Assembly: GCA_030430205.1 (NCBI GenBank)
Contig: JAUIGE010000021.1
Span: forward strand, 62,001-126,000
DNA: 64,000 nt
Origin: Bacteroidia bacterium
GTDB lineage: Bacteria > Bacteroidota > Bacteroidia > J057
Reading direction: 5' to 3'
A program made the position numbers and the translations under genes. This document shows, piece by piece, positions 54,040-61,839 of this stretch; position 1 is the first letter of the stretch; every line of letters begins with the position of its first letter. The notes beneath the pieces were generated by a model that did no database searches, was not told the DNA's origin, and was given only the letters and a program-made list of their open reading frames with translations.

Positions 54040-54465
54040 ATGCTGACGCATGAAACGACGGTAAGGGTACGTTATGCTGATACAGATCAGATGGGTTATG
54101 TCTATCATGCCCGATATTTGGAATATCTGGAGGTAGGGAGAACGGATTTGGTGCGCCACATAGGGCTTCCCTATGCCGAGGTAGAGGAAATGGGCATACT
54201 GATGCCTGTGATTGACCTGAGTATCAGGTATAAGCAACCGGCTTATTATGACAATGTCTTAAGAATCAAAACAACGGTTCCCTCCATGCCCCAGGCCAGT
54301 TTTCCCTTCGAATACGAAGTCTACAACGAGCAAGATCAACTGATCCTGACCGCAGAATTGCGGCTGGCATTTATAGACAAGGCGCGCAAGCGCCCGGTGC
54401 GGGTACCGGATTTTATCCGCGAAGCAATAGTAAAGAAATTAGAGGATGAGGAAGTTAGCAGATGA
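54040..54465 (+). CDS. YbgC/FadM-type acyl-CoA thioesterase
   Basis: A 141-residue hot-dog fold protein with the family motif YADTDQMGYVYHARYLEY (12-29), where Asp16 is the likely catalytic residue, and later LSIRYKQPAYYDN. These enzymes hydrolyse short or medium acyl-CoA. In gamma-proteobacteria the homologue belongs to the Tol-Pal operon; here it is paired with a rhodanese, so the context is different. Confidence 0.9.
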   Translation: MLTHETTVRVRYADTDQMGYVYHARYLEYLEVGRTDLVRHIGLPYAEVEEMGILMPVIDLSIRYKQPAYYDNVLRIKTTVPSMPQASFPFEYEVYNEQDQLILTAELRLAFIDKARKRPVRVPDFIREAIVKKLEDEEVSR

Positions 54466-54525
54466 GAAAATTAGCCAAATGGAGTTTTCATCCTCTAATC
54501 TACTCATCTGCTCATCTACACATCA
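54442..54525. repeat. Crossing inverted repeats between thioesterase and YihY genes
   Basis: ATTAGAGGATGA and TCATCCTCTAAT are a perfect 12-bp inverted pair. GCAGATGAG and CTCATCTGC are a perfect 9-bp pair. Their order is A, B, A', B', so they cannot form nested hairpins together; only one stem or a pseudoknot is possible. The right side is also a degenerate 8-base repeat (ATCTACTC ATCTGCTC ATCTACAC). It overlaps the 3' end of the thioesterase gene. Confidence 0.6.
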
Positions 54526-54528
54526 AAA

Positions 54529-55617
54529 GTGAGTGCTTTTTGGCAAACAAAATGGGGAGCTAAACTTCAGCCGATATACCTGAAGATGATGCTCAAGATG
54601 CGGAAAACGGCGCTGCCGGGCTTCCGGGGGATGGGTATGTACGATGTGTTTAAGTTTTTTTTCAAAAACCTGTCTGATACGCGCTTTTCGCTGGCTGCCT
54701 CAGCCATGGCTTTTAACTTTTTCTTTTCCTTTTTTCCTACACTGCTTTTGTTGGTCATGGTGATTTCCTGGCTACCGGACGCCGGCCTGGATGAGTATAT
54801 CAGCGAGTTTCTGCTTGAGATTCTCCCTTCCGAAGCTTCCAGCATCGTGGATATAGAGAAAATTGTGGATGTAAAGAATGTGCGCAAAGCACTCAGGAAA
54901 AGCGTAGATCCGGGTCGCGGTTATAGCATGTTTTTTATTGGCCTGATCATCTTTTTCGCCTTGCGGGGAGCGCTCAAAGGGATCATTACCATGACGCAGG
55001 CTTTTACCAAGGATGATGATGCCTTTCGAAAGCGGAATATTTTCCAGACCTACAGCACTGCGATCATTATCTTTTTTGTGTTGGGCGGGCTTTTTCTGTT
55101 TTCTATTATCGTGCTGGTTTTTGGTAAATGGCTGGTTTTGTATTTGCTGAAACAAGGCCTCATTTCCCGGGGAATAAATGCTTTTTTGTTTAATACCCTG
55201 AACTATATAATCTCTTTGGGGCTGCTGATACTTTCTGTATCTACAGTGTATTACCTCGCGCCAGCGACCCACCAAAGGTGGAAATTTTTCTCCCCGGGAG
55301 CTATCGTAGCCAGTTTTCTTATCCTGATTACCGTGGTCGGTTTTGGCTGGTTTTTTAGCAACCTCAACAATTTCCAAACGGTCTACGGCAGCCTCGCTGC
55401 CATCATTTTATTGATGCTTTGGTTCTATTACCTTTCTATGGTTTTATTGGTGGGCTTTGAGCTCAATGCGGCTATAGATCAGGCAAGCTTTCATATTGAA
55501 AGCAAGATGGCTATCCGCAAGGCGGAGCGGGAAATCCAGAAAGCAGAGGAGAAATTGGAGCAATTGGCAGAAGAACCAACAGGGTCGGAGGAAGGGGGAA
55601 ATATTACCCATGAATGA
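54529..55617 (+). CDS. YihY/virulence factor BrkB family membrane protein
   Basis: A 362-residue protein with about six membrane helices and the family pattern: an early LAASAMAFNFFFSFFPTLLLLVMVISWLPD region (read in parts), SRGINAFLFNTLNYIISLGLL, and the late YGSLAAIILLMLWFYYLSMVLLVGFELNAAID. The extreme C-terminus is a charged helix. It starts with GTG at 54529; an ATG at 54586 is the alternative. The family was once called ribonuclease BN, but its real function is unknown. Confidence 0.9.
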   Translation: MSAFWQTKWGAKLQPIYLKMMLKMRKTALPGFRGMGMYDVFKFFFKNLSDTRFSLAASAMAFNFFFSFFPTLLLLVMVISWLPDAGLDEYISEFLLEILPSEASSIVDIEKIVDVKNVRKALRKSVDPGRGYSMFFIGLIIFFALRGALKGIITMTQAFTKDDDAFRKRNIFQTYSTAIIIFFVLGGLFLFSIIVLVFGKWLVLYLLKQGLISRGINAFLFNTLNYIISLGLLILSVSTVYYLAPATHQRWKFFSPGAIVASFLILITVVGFGWFFSNLNNFQTVYGSLAAIILLMLWFYYLSMVLLVGFELNAAIDQASFHIESKMAIRKAEREIQKAEEKLEQLAEEPTGSEEGGNITHE

Positions 55618-55715
55618 CGAAATTCCCGATTAGGTAGAAGGTTTGTGTGGGTAAATTTTTTGCATGATTTCGGATATATTTCGATATTATCGCCCTTCAC
55701 CAATAACTGTTCGTC

Positions 55716-56885
55716 ATGCAAACAAAGCCTCCCCTCACTCGAGTTAAGTATGCCAAGCCTGAAGAAGAATTTTGCAGCGTATTGAAAGAGCGCGTATTCG
55801 GTTATTTTAAAGAAAAAGGAATAAGCCGATATGCCAACCGCGAAATGCATATCAAAACCTTTGTCTTATTGGGCATCATGTATGGCTCCTATGCCCTGAT
55901 GCTGTCCAATTGGTTTCACAGCTGGGACCTTGTCCTGATTCAATGTATTTTCTATTTAATGAGCTTTATTGTTTGGGTAGGTATTTCCCATGATGCGCAT
56001 CACCGCGCATATACCCCTAATGCCAAACTGAATAAAGTCTTGATTTTTATTGGAGATTTGATGGGCGTTTCTTCCTATATGATGGACTATAATCATGTGA
56101 GAGCTCACCATTCGGCCGTCAATGTCCCCCACCATGATGTCTCGATTGACTCCTTTGGTGTCATGCGCTTTCATCCCGATGTGCCCCACAGGTGGTTTCA
56201 CCGGTTTCAGCCGATCTATATCGTGCTCCTCTATGGGGTAGCCACTGTTTTTAAGCTTTTTGCTTTTGACTTTTTCTCCTTGAGGCGCAAGCAAATTGGC
56301 GCGATTAAGATCGAAAAACACCCCTGGAAGGAAATCGTCTATATGGTTTTTATGAAAGCATTGGTCATCTTTTATACCCTGATTATTCCCATACTTGTGA
56401 TTGATGCACCTCTGTGGATCATCCTGACAGGCTTTTTTGTAGGGCACTTCGTAAGCGGTGTATTTTTGAGTATGATCTTTCAGGTGACTCACCTCTGCGA
56501 CTACAGCCGCATGACGAGTCCCGATGACGATCAACGCATCCACAATGAATTTCCCCTGCATGTGATGGAAAATACTTCCAGTTTTTCGATTCATAGCAAA
56601 TGGATGAACTGGTTTTCAGGAGGATTGAATAACCATACCATTCACCATATTTTCCCTGGAATCTGCCAGATTCATTTCCCTGAACTGACTTTGATTCTCA
56701 AAGAAACAGCCAAAGAATATGGCATTCCCTTCAAGGAATATCCTTCCATCTGGGCGGCCACCCAATCGCATTTCCGGATGCTATATAAACTCAGCAAACC
56801 TGAGCCATATCAGCCTGAACCTTTCACCGAATACCCCTTAAACAGCCGCTATGCAGAAATGCAGAAATTTTCTCCTTCTTTTTAA
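55716..56885 (+). CDS. Membrane fatty acid desaturase (first of tandem pair)
   Basis: A 389-residue integral membrane desaturase with three His boxes: SHDAHH (91-96, His92/95/96), HVRAHH (127-132), and NHTIHH (306-311) near the C-terminus. It has paired hydrophobic stretches near 48-90 and 165-250. These boxes bind the di-iron centre used to insert a double bond into an acyl chain. It has a basic N-terminal tail and no signal peptide. A second desaturase gene begins 30 bases after it, in the same direction. Confidence 0.92.
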   Translation: MQTKPPLTRVKYAKPEEEFCSVLKERVFGYFKEKGISRYANREMHIKTFVLLGIMYGSYALMLSNWFHSWDLVLIQCIFYLMSFIVWVGISHDAHHRAYTPNAKLNKVLIFIGDLMGVSSYMMDYNHVRAHHSAVNVPHHDVSIDSFGVMRFHPDVPHRWFHRFQPIYIVLLYGVATVFKLFAFDFFSLRRKQIGAIKIEKHPWKEIVYMVFMKALVIFYTLIIPILVIDAPLWIILTGFFVGHFVSGVFLSMIFQVTHLCDYSRMTSPDDDQRIHNEFPLHVMENTSSFSIHSKWMNWFSGGLNNHTIHHIFPGICQIHFPELTLILKETAKEYGIPFKEYPSIWAATQSHFRMLYKLSKPEPYQPEPFTEYPLNSRYAEMQKFSPSF

Positions 56886-56915
56886 TGGTTTTTAGCACCT
56901 ATTTTTCCCCAATTC

Positions 56916-58004
56916 ATGAGCACTTTCATTCTCCCTCAGAATCCGATTAAATTCAGAAACGACAAGGATAAAGATTTTTTAAAAATCTTGATTAAGCGAA
57001 TCACTGAGCATTTCAAGGAAACACAAACGAGCAAACATGCCGATAGGCGCATGTGGAGCAAAATCATCTTTTGGTTGGCTAGTTGGTCCATCAGTCTGGT
57101 TTTGATGTATTCAGGCCTATTGACGGGCTGGGGGCTTTTTGCCATAGCCGTTTACCATGGCCTGACCCATCTTTTCATTGCCTTTAATATCAGCCATGAC
57201 GCCAACCATTTTTCGATCAGTCCCAAACGCAAGGTCAATCTGTGGTTATCCTATACCCTGGATCTGATCGGGGTAAGTTCCCGCCTTTGGCGTGTTCTGC
57301 ACAATGACAACCATCACTCCTATGTGAATGTGGAAGGGATAGATAACAGCATCGAAGGATTTGGCATTTTTCGCTTTTCTCCCAATGCCCCCAGGAAAAA
57401 AATCTACCGTTTCCAGTACCTCTACTGGCCATTTGTATACGCTGTCTCTACCCTCAATTATGTCCTCATGAAGGACTACATCTATTGTTATGCGCTGGTG
57501 AAAAACAAGGACAAGCGCATCAAAACGAAAGATGTTATAGCATTGATTTTAGGGAAATTGCTGTACTATTCCTATACGATCATAGGTCCCATCTTTATCA
57601 TAGGTATTGTATGGTGGAAAGTAGCTTTGGTCTTTGTTGGGGTTCATTTTTTATTGGGCATCACTTTGGCACTCATCTTTCAGATGGGCCACCTGACAGA
57701 GGAGACAGGCTATTCCAATCCCGGAATCGGGGGCACAGTGGAGAACAATTGGGCCATTCACATCCTGGCTTCGACAGGGGATTTTGCGGGACGTAACCCC
57801 ATCGTTAACTGGCTTTTTGGAGGGATCAATACGCATGTGATCCACCATTTATTACCCAAAATCTGCCATACACATTATCCCGATCTGGTGCCGATCGTAC
57901 GGCAAACCGCACATGACTTTGGTATACCCTATCGGGAGATCAGGCGGCTGGATACAGCGATTGTTTCGCATGTGAAGCATTTGAAGGAGATGGGGGAGGC
58001 CTAG
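56916..58004 (+). CDS. Membrane fatty acid desaturase (second of tandem pair)
   Basis: A 362-residue paralogue of the preceding protein, with His boxes HDANH (94-98), HNDNHH (about 124-129) and NTHVIHH (about 310-316). It keeps the first-box HxxxH ligands (His94, His98) but has Asn at the third intermediate position where its neighbour has His. It also has an inserted KNKDKRIKTK basic loop. Tandem copies suggest different positional or chain-length specificity. The end of the gene overlaps nothing; the next gene converges 9 bases away. Confidence 0.92.
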   Translation: MSTFILPQNPIKFRNDKDKDFLKILIKRITEHFKETQTSKHADRRMWSKIIFWLASWSISLVLMYSGLLTGWGLFAIAVYHGLTHLFIAFNISHDANHFSISPKRKVNLWLSYTLDLIGVSSRLWRVLHNDNHHSYVNVEGIDNSIEGFGIFRFSPNAPRKKIYRFQYLYWPFVYAVSTLNYVLMKDYIYCYALVKNKDKRIKTKDVIALILGKLLYYSYTIIGPIFIIGIVWWKVALVFVGVHFLLGITLALIFQMGHLTEETGYSNPGIGGTVENNWAIHILASTGDFAGRNPIVNWLFGGINTHVIHHLLPKICHTHYPDLVPIVRQTAHDFGIPYREIRRLDTAIVSHVKHLKEMGEA

Positions 58005-58013
58005 GGCGTTTCT

Positions 58014-58652
58014 TTATTCATTCACCATTTCATAGAGTAACAAAACTTTCACGAGAATCTGATCTTCTCCCTTTTCTGCCTTCCGCATCCATTTACGGAT
58101 TCCTTTTTCCACCAGTTTGGGGAAAGGAAACATCTTGTAGTAGCCCCAGCCGCTAAACTGCCTGATGATGTGTTGCATCATGGATTCCTGCCGCTCTGGC
58201 GGCGAGAGGAGCAGGTCAATGGCATAGGCGCGGCTTTCGAAGTAATAGCGGAAAGGGGAGGGCAGGGGCAATAAAAACAGCAGAAACAAGAACGCCCACC
58301 AGCCCAGCCATGGGAAACTAAAAAGTCCCAGGGCAAGCACTTGTGGGAAGATATAGGCCAATGAAAAGAAGGGCATACGCCAGCGCTCTGCATCCAAAAG
58401 ATGCACCGCTTCATGGGCCAGTGTCCGCATGGCGCGCTCCTCATTTTGCATCAGGGAAAAACGATCGGGGAAGTAAATCGTGCTACCGATCACAGTCGTA
58501 TAATTTTCCATAAAATCAGGCGAGAAAGGCTCTACAAAAGCCGCTATCACCTCCATTTCAGTGGCTTCATTCTTGAAGCGAATGCGGAAAGGCACATGCA
58601 CTTTCAGCTCTTCTACCAATTGCTCAAATTTTGTCAGACGGGACTCAGCCAT
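58014..58652 (-). CDS. Putative membrane metallopeptidase (HEAVH)
   Basis: A 212-residue protein with HEAVH at residues 80-84, the zincin pattern HExxH, followed by a hydrophobic region (about 95-130) and FESRAYAIDLL, whose Glu could be the third zinc ligand as in M48-type peptidases. The hydrophobic stretch suggests one or two membrane helices. I do not recognise the exact family. Its 5' end overlaps the 3' end of the M3 peptidase gene by 19 bases, so they are probably co-transcribed. Confidence 0.65.
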   Translation of the reverse strand: MAESRLTKFEQLVEELKVHVPFRIRFKNEATEMEVIAAFVEPFSPDFMENYTTVIGSTIYFPDRFSLMQNEERAMRTLAHEAVHLLDAERWRMPFFSLAYIFPQVLALGLFSFPWLGWWAFLFLLFLLPLPSPFRYYFESRAYAIDLLLSPPERQESMMQHIIRQFSGWGYYKMFPFPKLVEKGIRKWMRKAEKGEDQILVKVLLLYEMVNE

Positions 58653-60340
58653 TTTGTTGATTCTGTTTTGAGGTAGCTTTCCAGAGCAGCTACCACTTCT
58701 TTGACGGTTTTTTCCTCAAAAGGTGACTTCAGGCCCGCGGCTTTCACCAGATCAAGGAAAGGCTTGCTGCCTCCCAGGTCGCACAAATCGACATATTGTC
58801 TGAAGGCATTCTCATGCGAATCCTGTGCTTTGATCCAAAACTGAAAGGCACATACCTGCGCAAGCACATAGTCAATATAGTAAAAAGGCATGAGATAAAT
58901 ATGTCTTTGGGCCTGCCAAAGAGCACCGGCATCGAGATAGGCGTGCTCACCATAGTCGCGATGCGGCAGGTATTTCTGCTCCATCAGTCGCCAATGGGCA
59001 TTGCGCTCGGCAGGACTGGCCTGGGGATTGTCGTAGACAAAATGCTGAAATTCATCCACGGCACAGCCGTAGGGCAAAAACAAAATGGAACCTAAGAGGT
59101 GCCCATAGCGATATCGGTCTGCATTTTCTCCAAAGAAAAGATCCATATAAGGCCAGTTGAAATACTCCATGCTCATGCTATGAATCTCGCAGGCCTCCAG
59201 CGTCGGCCAGGTATATTCAGAGATGTCCTGCCCGCGGCTGCGGTAGACCTGGAAGGCATGGCCTGCCTCATGGGTAAGCACAAAGACGTCACCATCGGTG
59301 CCGTTGAAATTGGCGAAGATGTAGGGAGAAGCATATTTGCTGATATAGGTGCAATAGCCTCCGCCCGCTTTTCCCTTGCGAATTTCCAGGTCCATCAATT
59401 CCTTCTCGCGCATAAAGCGGTAAAATTCGTCCGTCTCGCTACTCAGCGATTCGTACATCTGCTGGCCCTGGGCGATGATCCATGCGGGATCGCCCTGCGG
59501 TTTGGCGTTGCCGTCTTTGAAAAAGAGGGATTCGTCATAGTATTTCAGGGCATCCAATCCCAGGCGGCCCGCCTGTTCGTTGCGCAGGCGCGTAGCCAGC
59601 GGCACCAGATGCTCCCGTACCATATCGCGAAACTTCGCGACCTCCTCCTTTCCATAGCCGCTGCGCGACATGCGGTCGTAGCCCAAATCTACAAAGTTGT
59701 GGTAGCCCAGTTGATGGGCGATAGATGTGCGGGTCTGCACCAGTTCATCGTAGATGCTGTCCAGTTTTTCATGATTGTCGTTGAGAAATTGCCATTTCGC
59801 TTCGCTGGCGCGCTTGCGCAATGCGCGATCCGGATCAATCTGGAAAGGCGTCATCTCCGCGAGTGTGCGGGATTTTCCCTCAAATTCTATTTGAGCGGAG
59901 GCGAGCAGCTGGATGTATTCGGTATTGAGGCGATTTTCTTTTTTGAGAAAATCCATGATGCTTTTGTCATGCGTTTTGATGGCCATTTCGGCCAGCTCAA
60001 AGATGAGTTTGCCGTATTTTTCGGTCAGTTGCTGACGGAAAGGCGAGGCCAGCAGGACTTTGTAAAAGTCCGATATCAGCCCTTCATAGATGGGCGATTG
60101 CTCGTCATAGAAGGCGTTTTGCGCCTGGTAGAATTCATCCGTGGTATCAATGGTATAGCGCACCTTGGCGATGTCGCGCATACTCTCAAAATCCTCGCGG
60201 AGCTGGTAGATTTCCTGTAAGCTCAGCTTTTGTTTTTCGAAGCTGTCTGCCGCTGCAAATTCCTTGATTTTGAGGGTAAATGCCTTTTTGAGTTGCTCAA
60301 TATCGGGCTGTTGGTAGGTATATTCAGAAAAAGTCTGCAT
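58634..60340 (-). CDS. M3 family oligoendopeptidase
   Basis: A 568-residue zinc peptidase with HEAGHAF (His357, Glu358, His361) and a downstream EACEIHSMSMEYF segment holding the third ligand Glu. The start is the ATG at 60340; an in-frame TTG three bases before would add one residue. The length and the SRSGYGKEEVAKFRD and FQHFVYDNPQASPAERN blocks fit the PepF-type M3 family that cleaves short peptides in the cytoplasm. No signal peptide. Confidence 0.95.
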   Translation of the reverse strand: MQTFSEYTYQQPDIEQLKKAFTLKIKEFAAADSFEKQKLSLQEIYQLREDFESMRDIAKVRYTIDTTDEFYQAQNAFYDEQSPIYEGLISDFYKVLLASPFRQQLTEKYGKLIFELAEMAIKTHDKSIMDFLKKENRLNTEYIQLLASAQIEFEGKSRTLAEMTPFQIDPDRALRKRASEAKWQFLNDNHEKLDSIYDELVQTRTSIAHQLGYHNFVDLGYDRMSRSGYGKEEVAKFRDMVREHLVPLATRLRNEQAGRLGLDALKYYDESLFFKDGNAKPQGDPAWIIAQGQQMYESLSSETDEFYRFMREKELMDLEIRKGKAGGGYCTYISKYASPYIFANFNGTDGDVFVLTHEAGHAFQVYRSRGQDISEYTWPTLEACEIHSMSMEYFNWPYMDLFFGENADRYRYGHLLGSILFLPYGCAVDEFQHFVYDNPQASPAERNAHWRLMEQKYLPHRDYGEHAYLDAGALWQAQRHIYLMPFYYIDYVLAQVCAFQFWIKAQDSHENAFRQYVDLCDLGGSKPFLDLVKAAGLKSPFEEKTVKEVVAALESYLKTESTKWLSPV

Positions 60341-60439
60341 CAATTGATTGTTAAAATTTGGTAAACTTAGCTAAATCTAGCCTTTTTTGTTTGAATGGAA
60401 AAAAGCAGATATTGCCTGCATTAAGTTACCCATTTCCCC

Positions 60440-61294
60440 ATGCAAAAACTCGCCACCTGGTTTCGTGATGCCCGCCACTTTCAGATACTGTATCTTTCGT
60501 TATTCCTGCTTTTTGGGATTTTCGCCCTGCAATGGGCGGGGCAGGACTTTAGCGGTTGGATCAATTATGCGATTGTAATCGCTGCATGTCTGCTCACCCA
60601 GGCCGTGGGCATCCACTTCACCACCAAGGACTACCGCTCGCTCAAAAGCGCGCTGATCTCCGGCCTCGGCCTCAGCCTGCTGATGCAGGCGGGCTCTGTA
60701 TGGAGCTTCGCCCTGGCGGGCGTCCTGGCCATCGGCTCCAAATACCTGATCCGCTACCACGGCAAGCATATCTTCAACCCCGCCAACTTCGGCCTGGTGG
60801 CCGCCATCCTGCTTACCGGCCTGATCGGCTATGCCGGTGGCGATAGCTTCCAGTCAGATGTCTGGGTCAACAATGGCAAATGGGGCAGCAGCCTCATCCT
60901 GTTTTTTATGCTGGGAGCAATGGGTTTTTTGGTCCTGGCCAAAGTAAAACGCATGGATACGAGCATCGCTTTTTTGCTGACTTTTGCCAGCCTGATTGTC
61001 TTCCGCGATCTCGTCTATTTTGGTGATCCCGACCCCAGGGTACCCCTGCACACCCTCACCAACGGTTCGCTGCTGCTTTTTACCTTCTTCATGATCACCG
61101 ATCCCATGACCACCCCCAACTCCCGCAAGGCGCGCATCCCCTGGGCGATCGCCATTGCGATAGGATCATTTATCCTGATCCAGCAGTTTAAGATATTTGC
61201 GGCTGCGCCGATCTATATTTTGTTCGCTTTTGCGCCGGTGACGGCGGTTTTGGATCGCTTTTTTAAAGCGAAGAAGTATAGTTGGTATGAGTGA
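60440..61294 (+). CDS. RnfD/NqrB-like membrane protein
   Basis: A 284-residue protein with about eight membrane helices (RHFQILYLSLFLLFGIFAL ... FALAGVLAIGSKYLIRYHGKHIFNPANFGL ... TNGSLLLFTFFMITDPMTTPNSRKAR). The HIFNPANFG and TDPMTTP motifs are those of the RnfD/NqrB subunit of Na+-translocating NADH or ferredoxin oxidoreductases. The FMN-attachment threonine of the family (an S/TxxT-like motif) is probably DPMTTP. No other Rnf/Nqr subunit is adjacent, so this is a lone homologue of unknown role. Confidence 0.85.
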   Translation: MQKLATWFRDARHFQILYLSLFLLFGIFALQWAGQDFSGWINYAIVIAACLLTQAVGIHFTTKDYRSLKSALISGLGLSLLMQAGSVWSFALAGVLAIGSKYLIRYHGKHIFNPANFGLVAAILLTGLIGYAGGDSFQSDVWVNNGKWGSSLILFFMLGAMGFLVLAKVKRMDTSIAFLLTFASLIVFRDLVYFGDPDPRVPLHTLTNGSLLLFTFFMITDPMTTPNSRKARIPWAIAIAIGSFILIQQFKIFAAAPIYILFAFAPVTAVLDRFFKAKKYSWYE

Positions 61295-61299
61295 GTAAA

Positions 61300-61782
61300 A
61301 TGAAAATCCTAAACTCCGCCCACATTTTTTCGTTATCTTTGCCCAACCATCACAAACACCATTTGATCCAAAAAATCCTCCATATCACCCTCGCAACTTT
61401 GATCCTGCTCAGCTCCTCCGGGCTGATCATCAATAAGCATTATTGCCTGGATCAACTCGTCAGCGTAGCTGTGATGCAGGAGGCGGAAAAATGTCATATC
61501 CCGCAGGATGATGGAGCTTCCGGGAAGGATGATCAGCAGGAAAGGCTGCAAAGAGCAGACTGCTGCAAGGATGTTTCTTCCTTCTACAAAGTCAGCCAGG
61601 AGCAAAAAGCGGAGACCACCACATTCAGCCTTTTCTCTCTTAGCGATATAGATTGTACGGTTTTGCCTCAGCAGGCACTCGCTCTGTCTTTGGTAGAAGC
61701 ATGTTTTCCTCCTTTTCAGCAATACAAACCGCCTTTACTTGTCTGGGACCTCCCGGTCCGTTTTCAGCGCTTTTTGTGTTAG
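61300..61782 (+). CDS. HYC_CC_PP family protein
   Basis: A protein of about 160 residues from the ATG at 61300. It has the three diagnostic motifs of this Bacteroidota family: NKHYC, CCKD and YKPP (order HYC, CC, PP). A signal anchor LHITLATLILLSSSGLIIN precedes HYC. A TATCTTTG -7-like box lies inside the reading frame at 61334-61341, so the true start may be the TTG at 61363, which places the hydrophobic segment near the N-terminus. Such genes commonly precede heavy-metal RND efflux genes, as here. The role may be in metal sensing or trafficking by the Cys residues. Confidence 0.8.
   Translation: MKILNSAHIFSLSLPNHHKHHLIQKILHITLATLILLSSSGLIINKHYCLDQLVSVAVMQEAEKCHIPQDDGASGKDDQQERLQRADCCKDVSSFYKVSQEQKAETTTFSLFSLSDIDCTVLPQQALALSLVEACFPPFQQYKPPLLVWDLPVRFQRFLC
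61334..61341 (+). promoter_or_regulatory. TAnnTTTG -7 box ahead of the metal efflux genes
   Basis: TATCTTTG exactly fits the Bacteroidota -7 consensus and is followed by GCCC. A matching -33 TTG at 19-21 bases is not visible. If real, transcription starts near 61348 and the HYC_CC_PP protein begins downstream of it. Confidence 0.4.
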
Positions 61783-61839
61783 AATCCATTCTTTTTTGAA
61801 TAAAAATTAAGAATTAAAGATTTTAACAGCCTGACAAAT

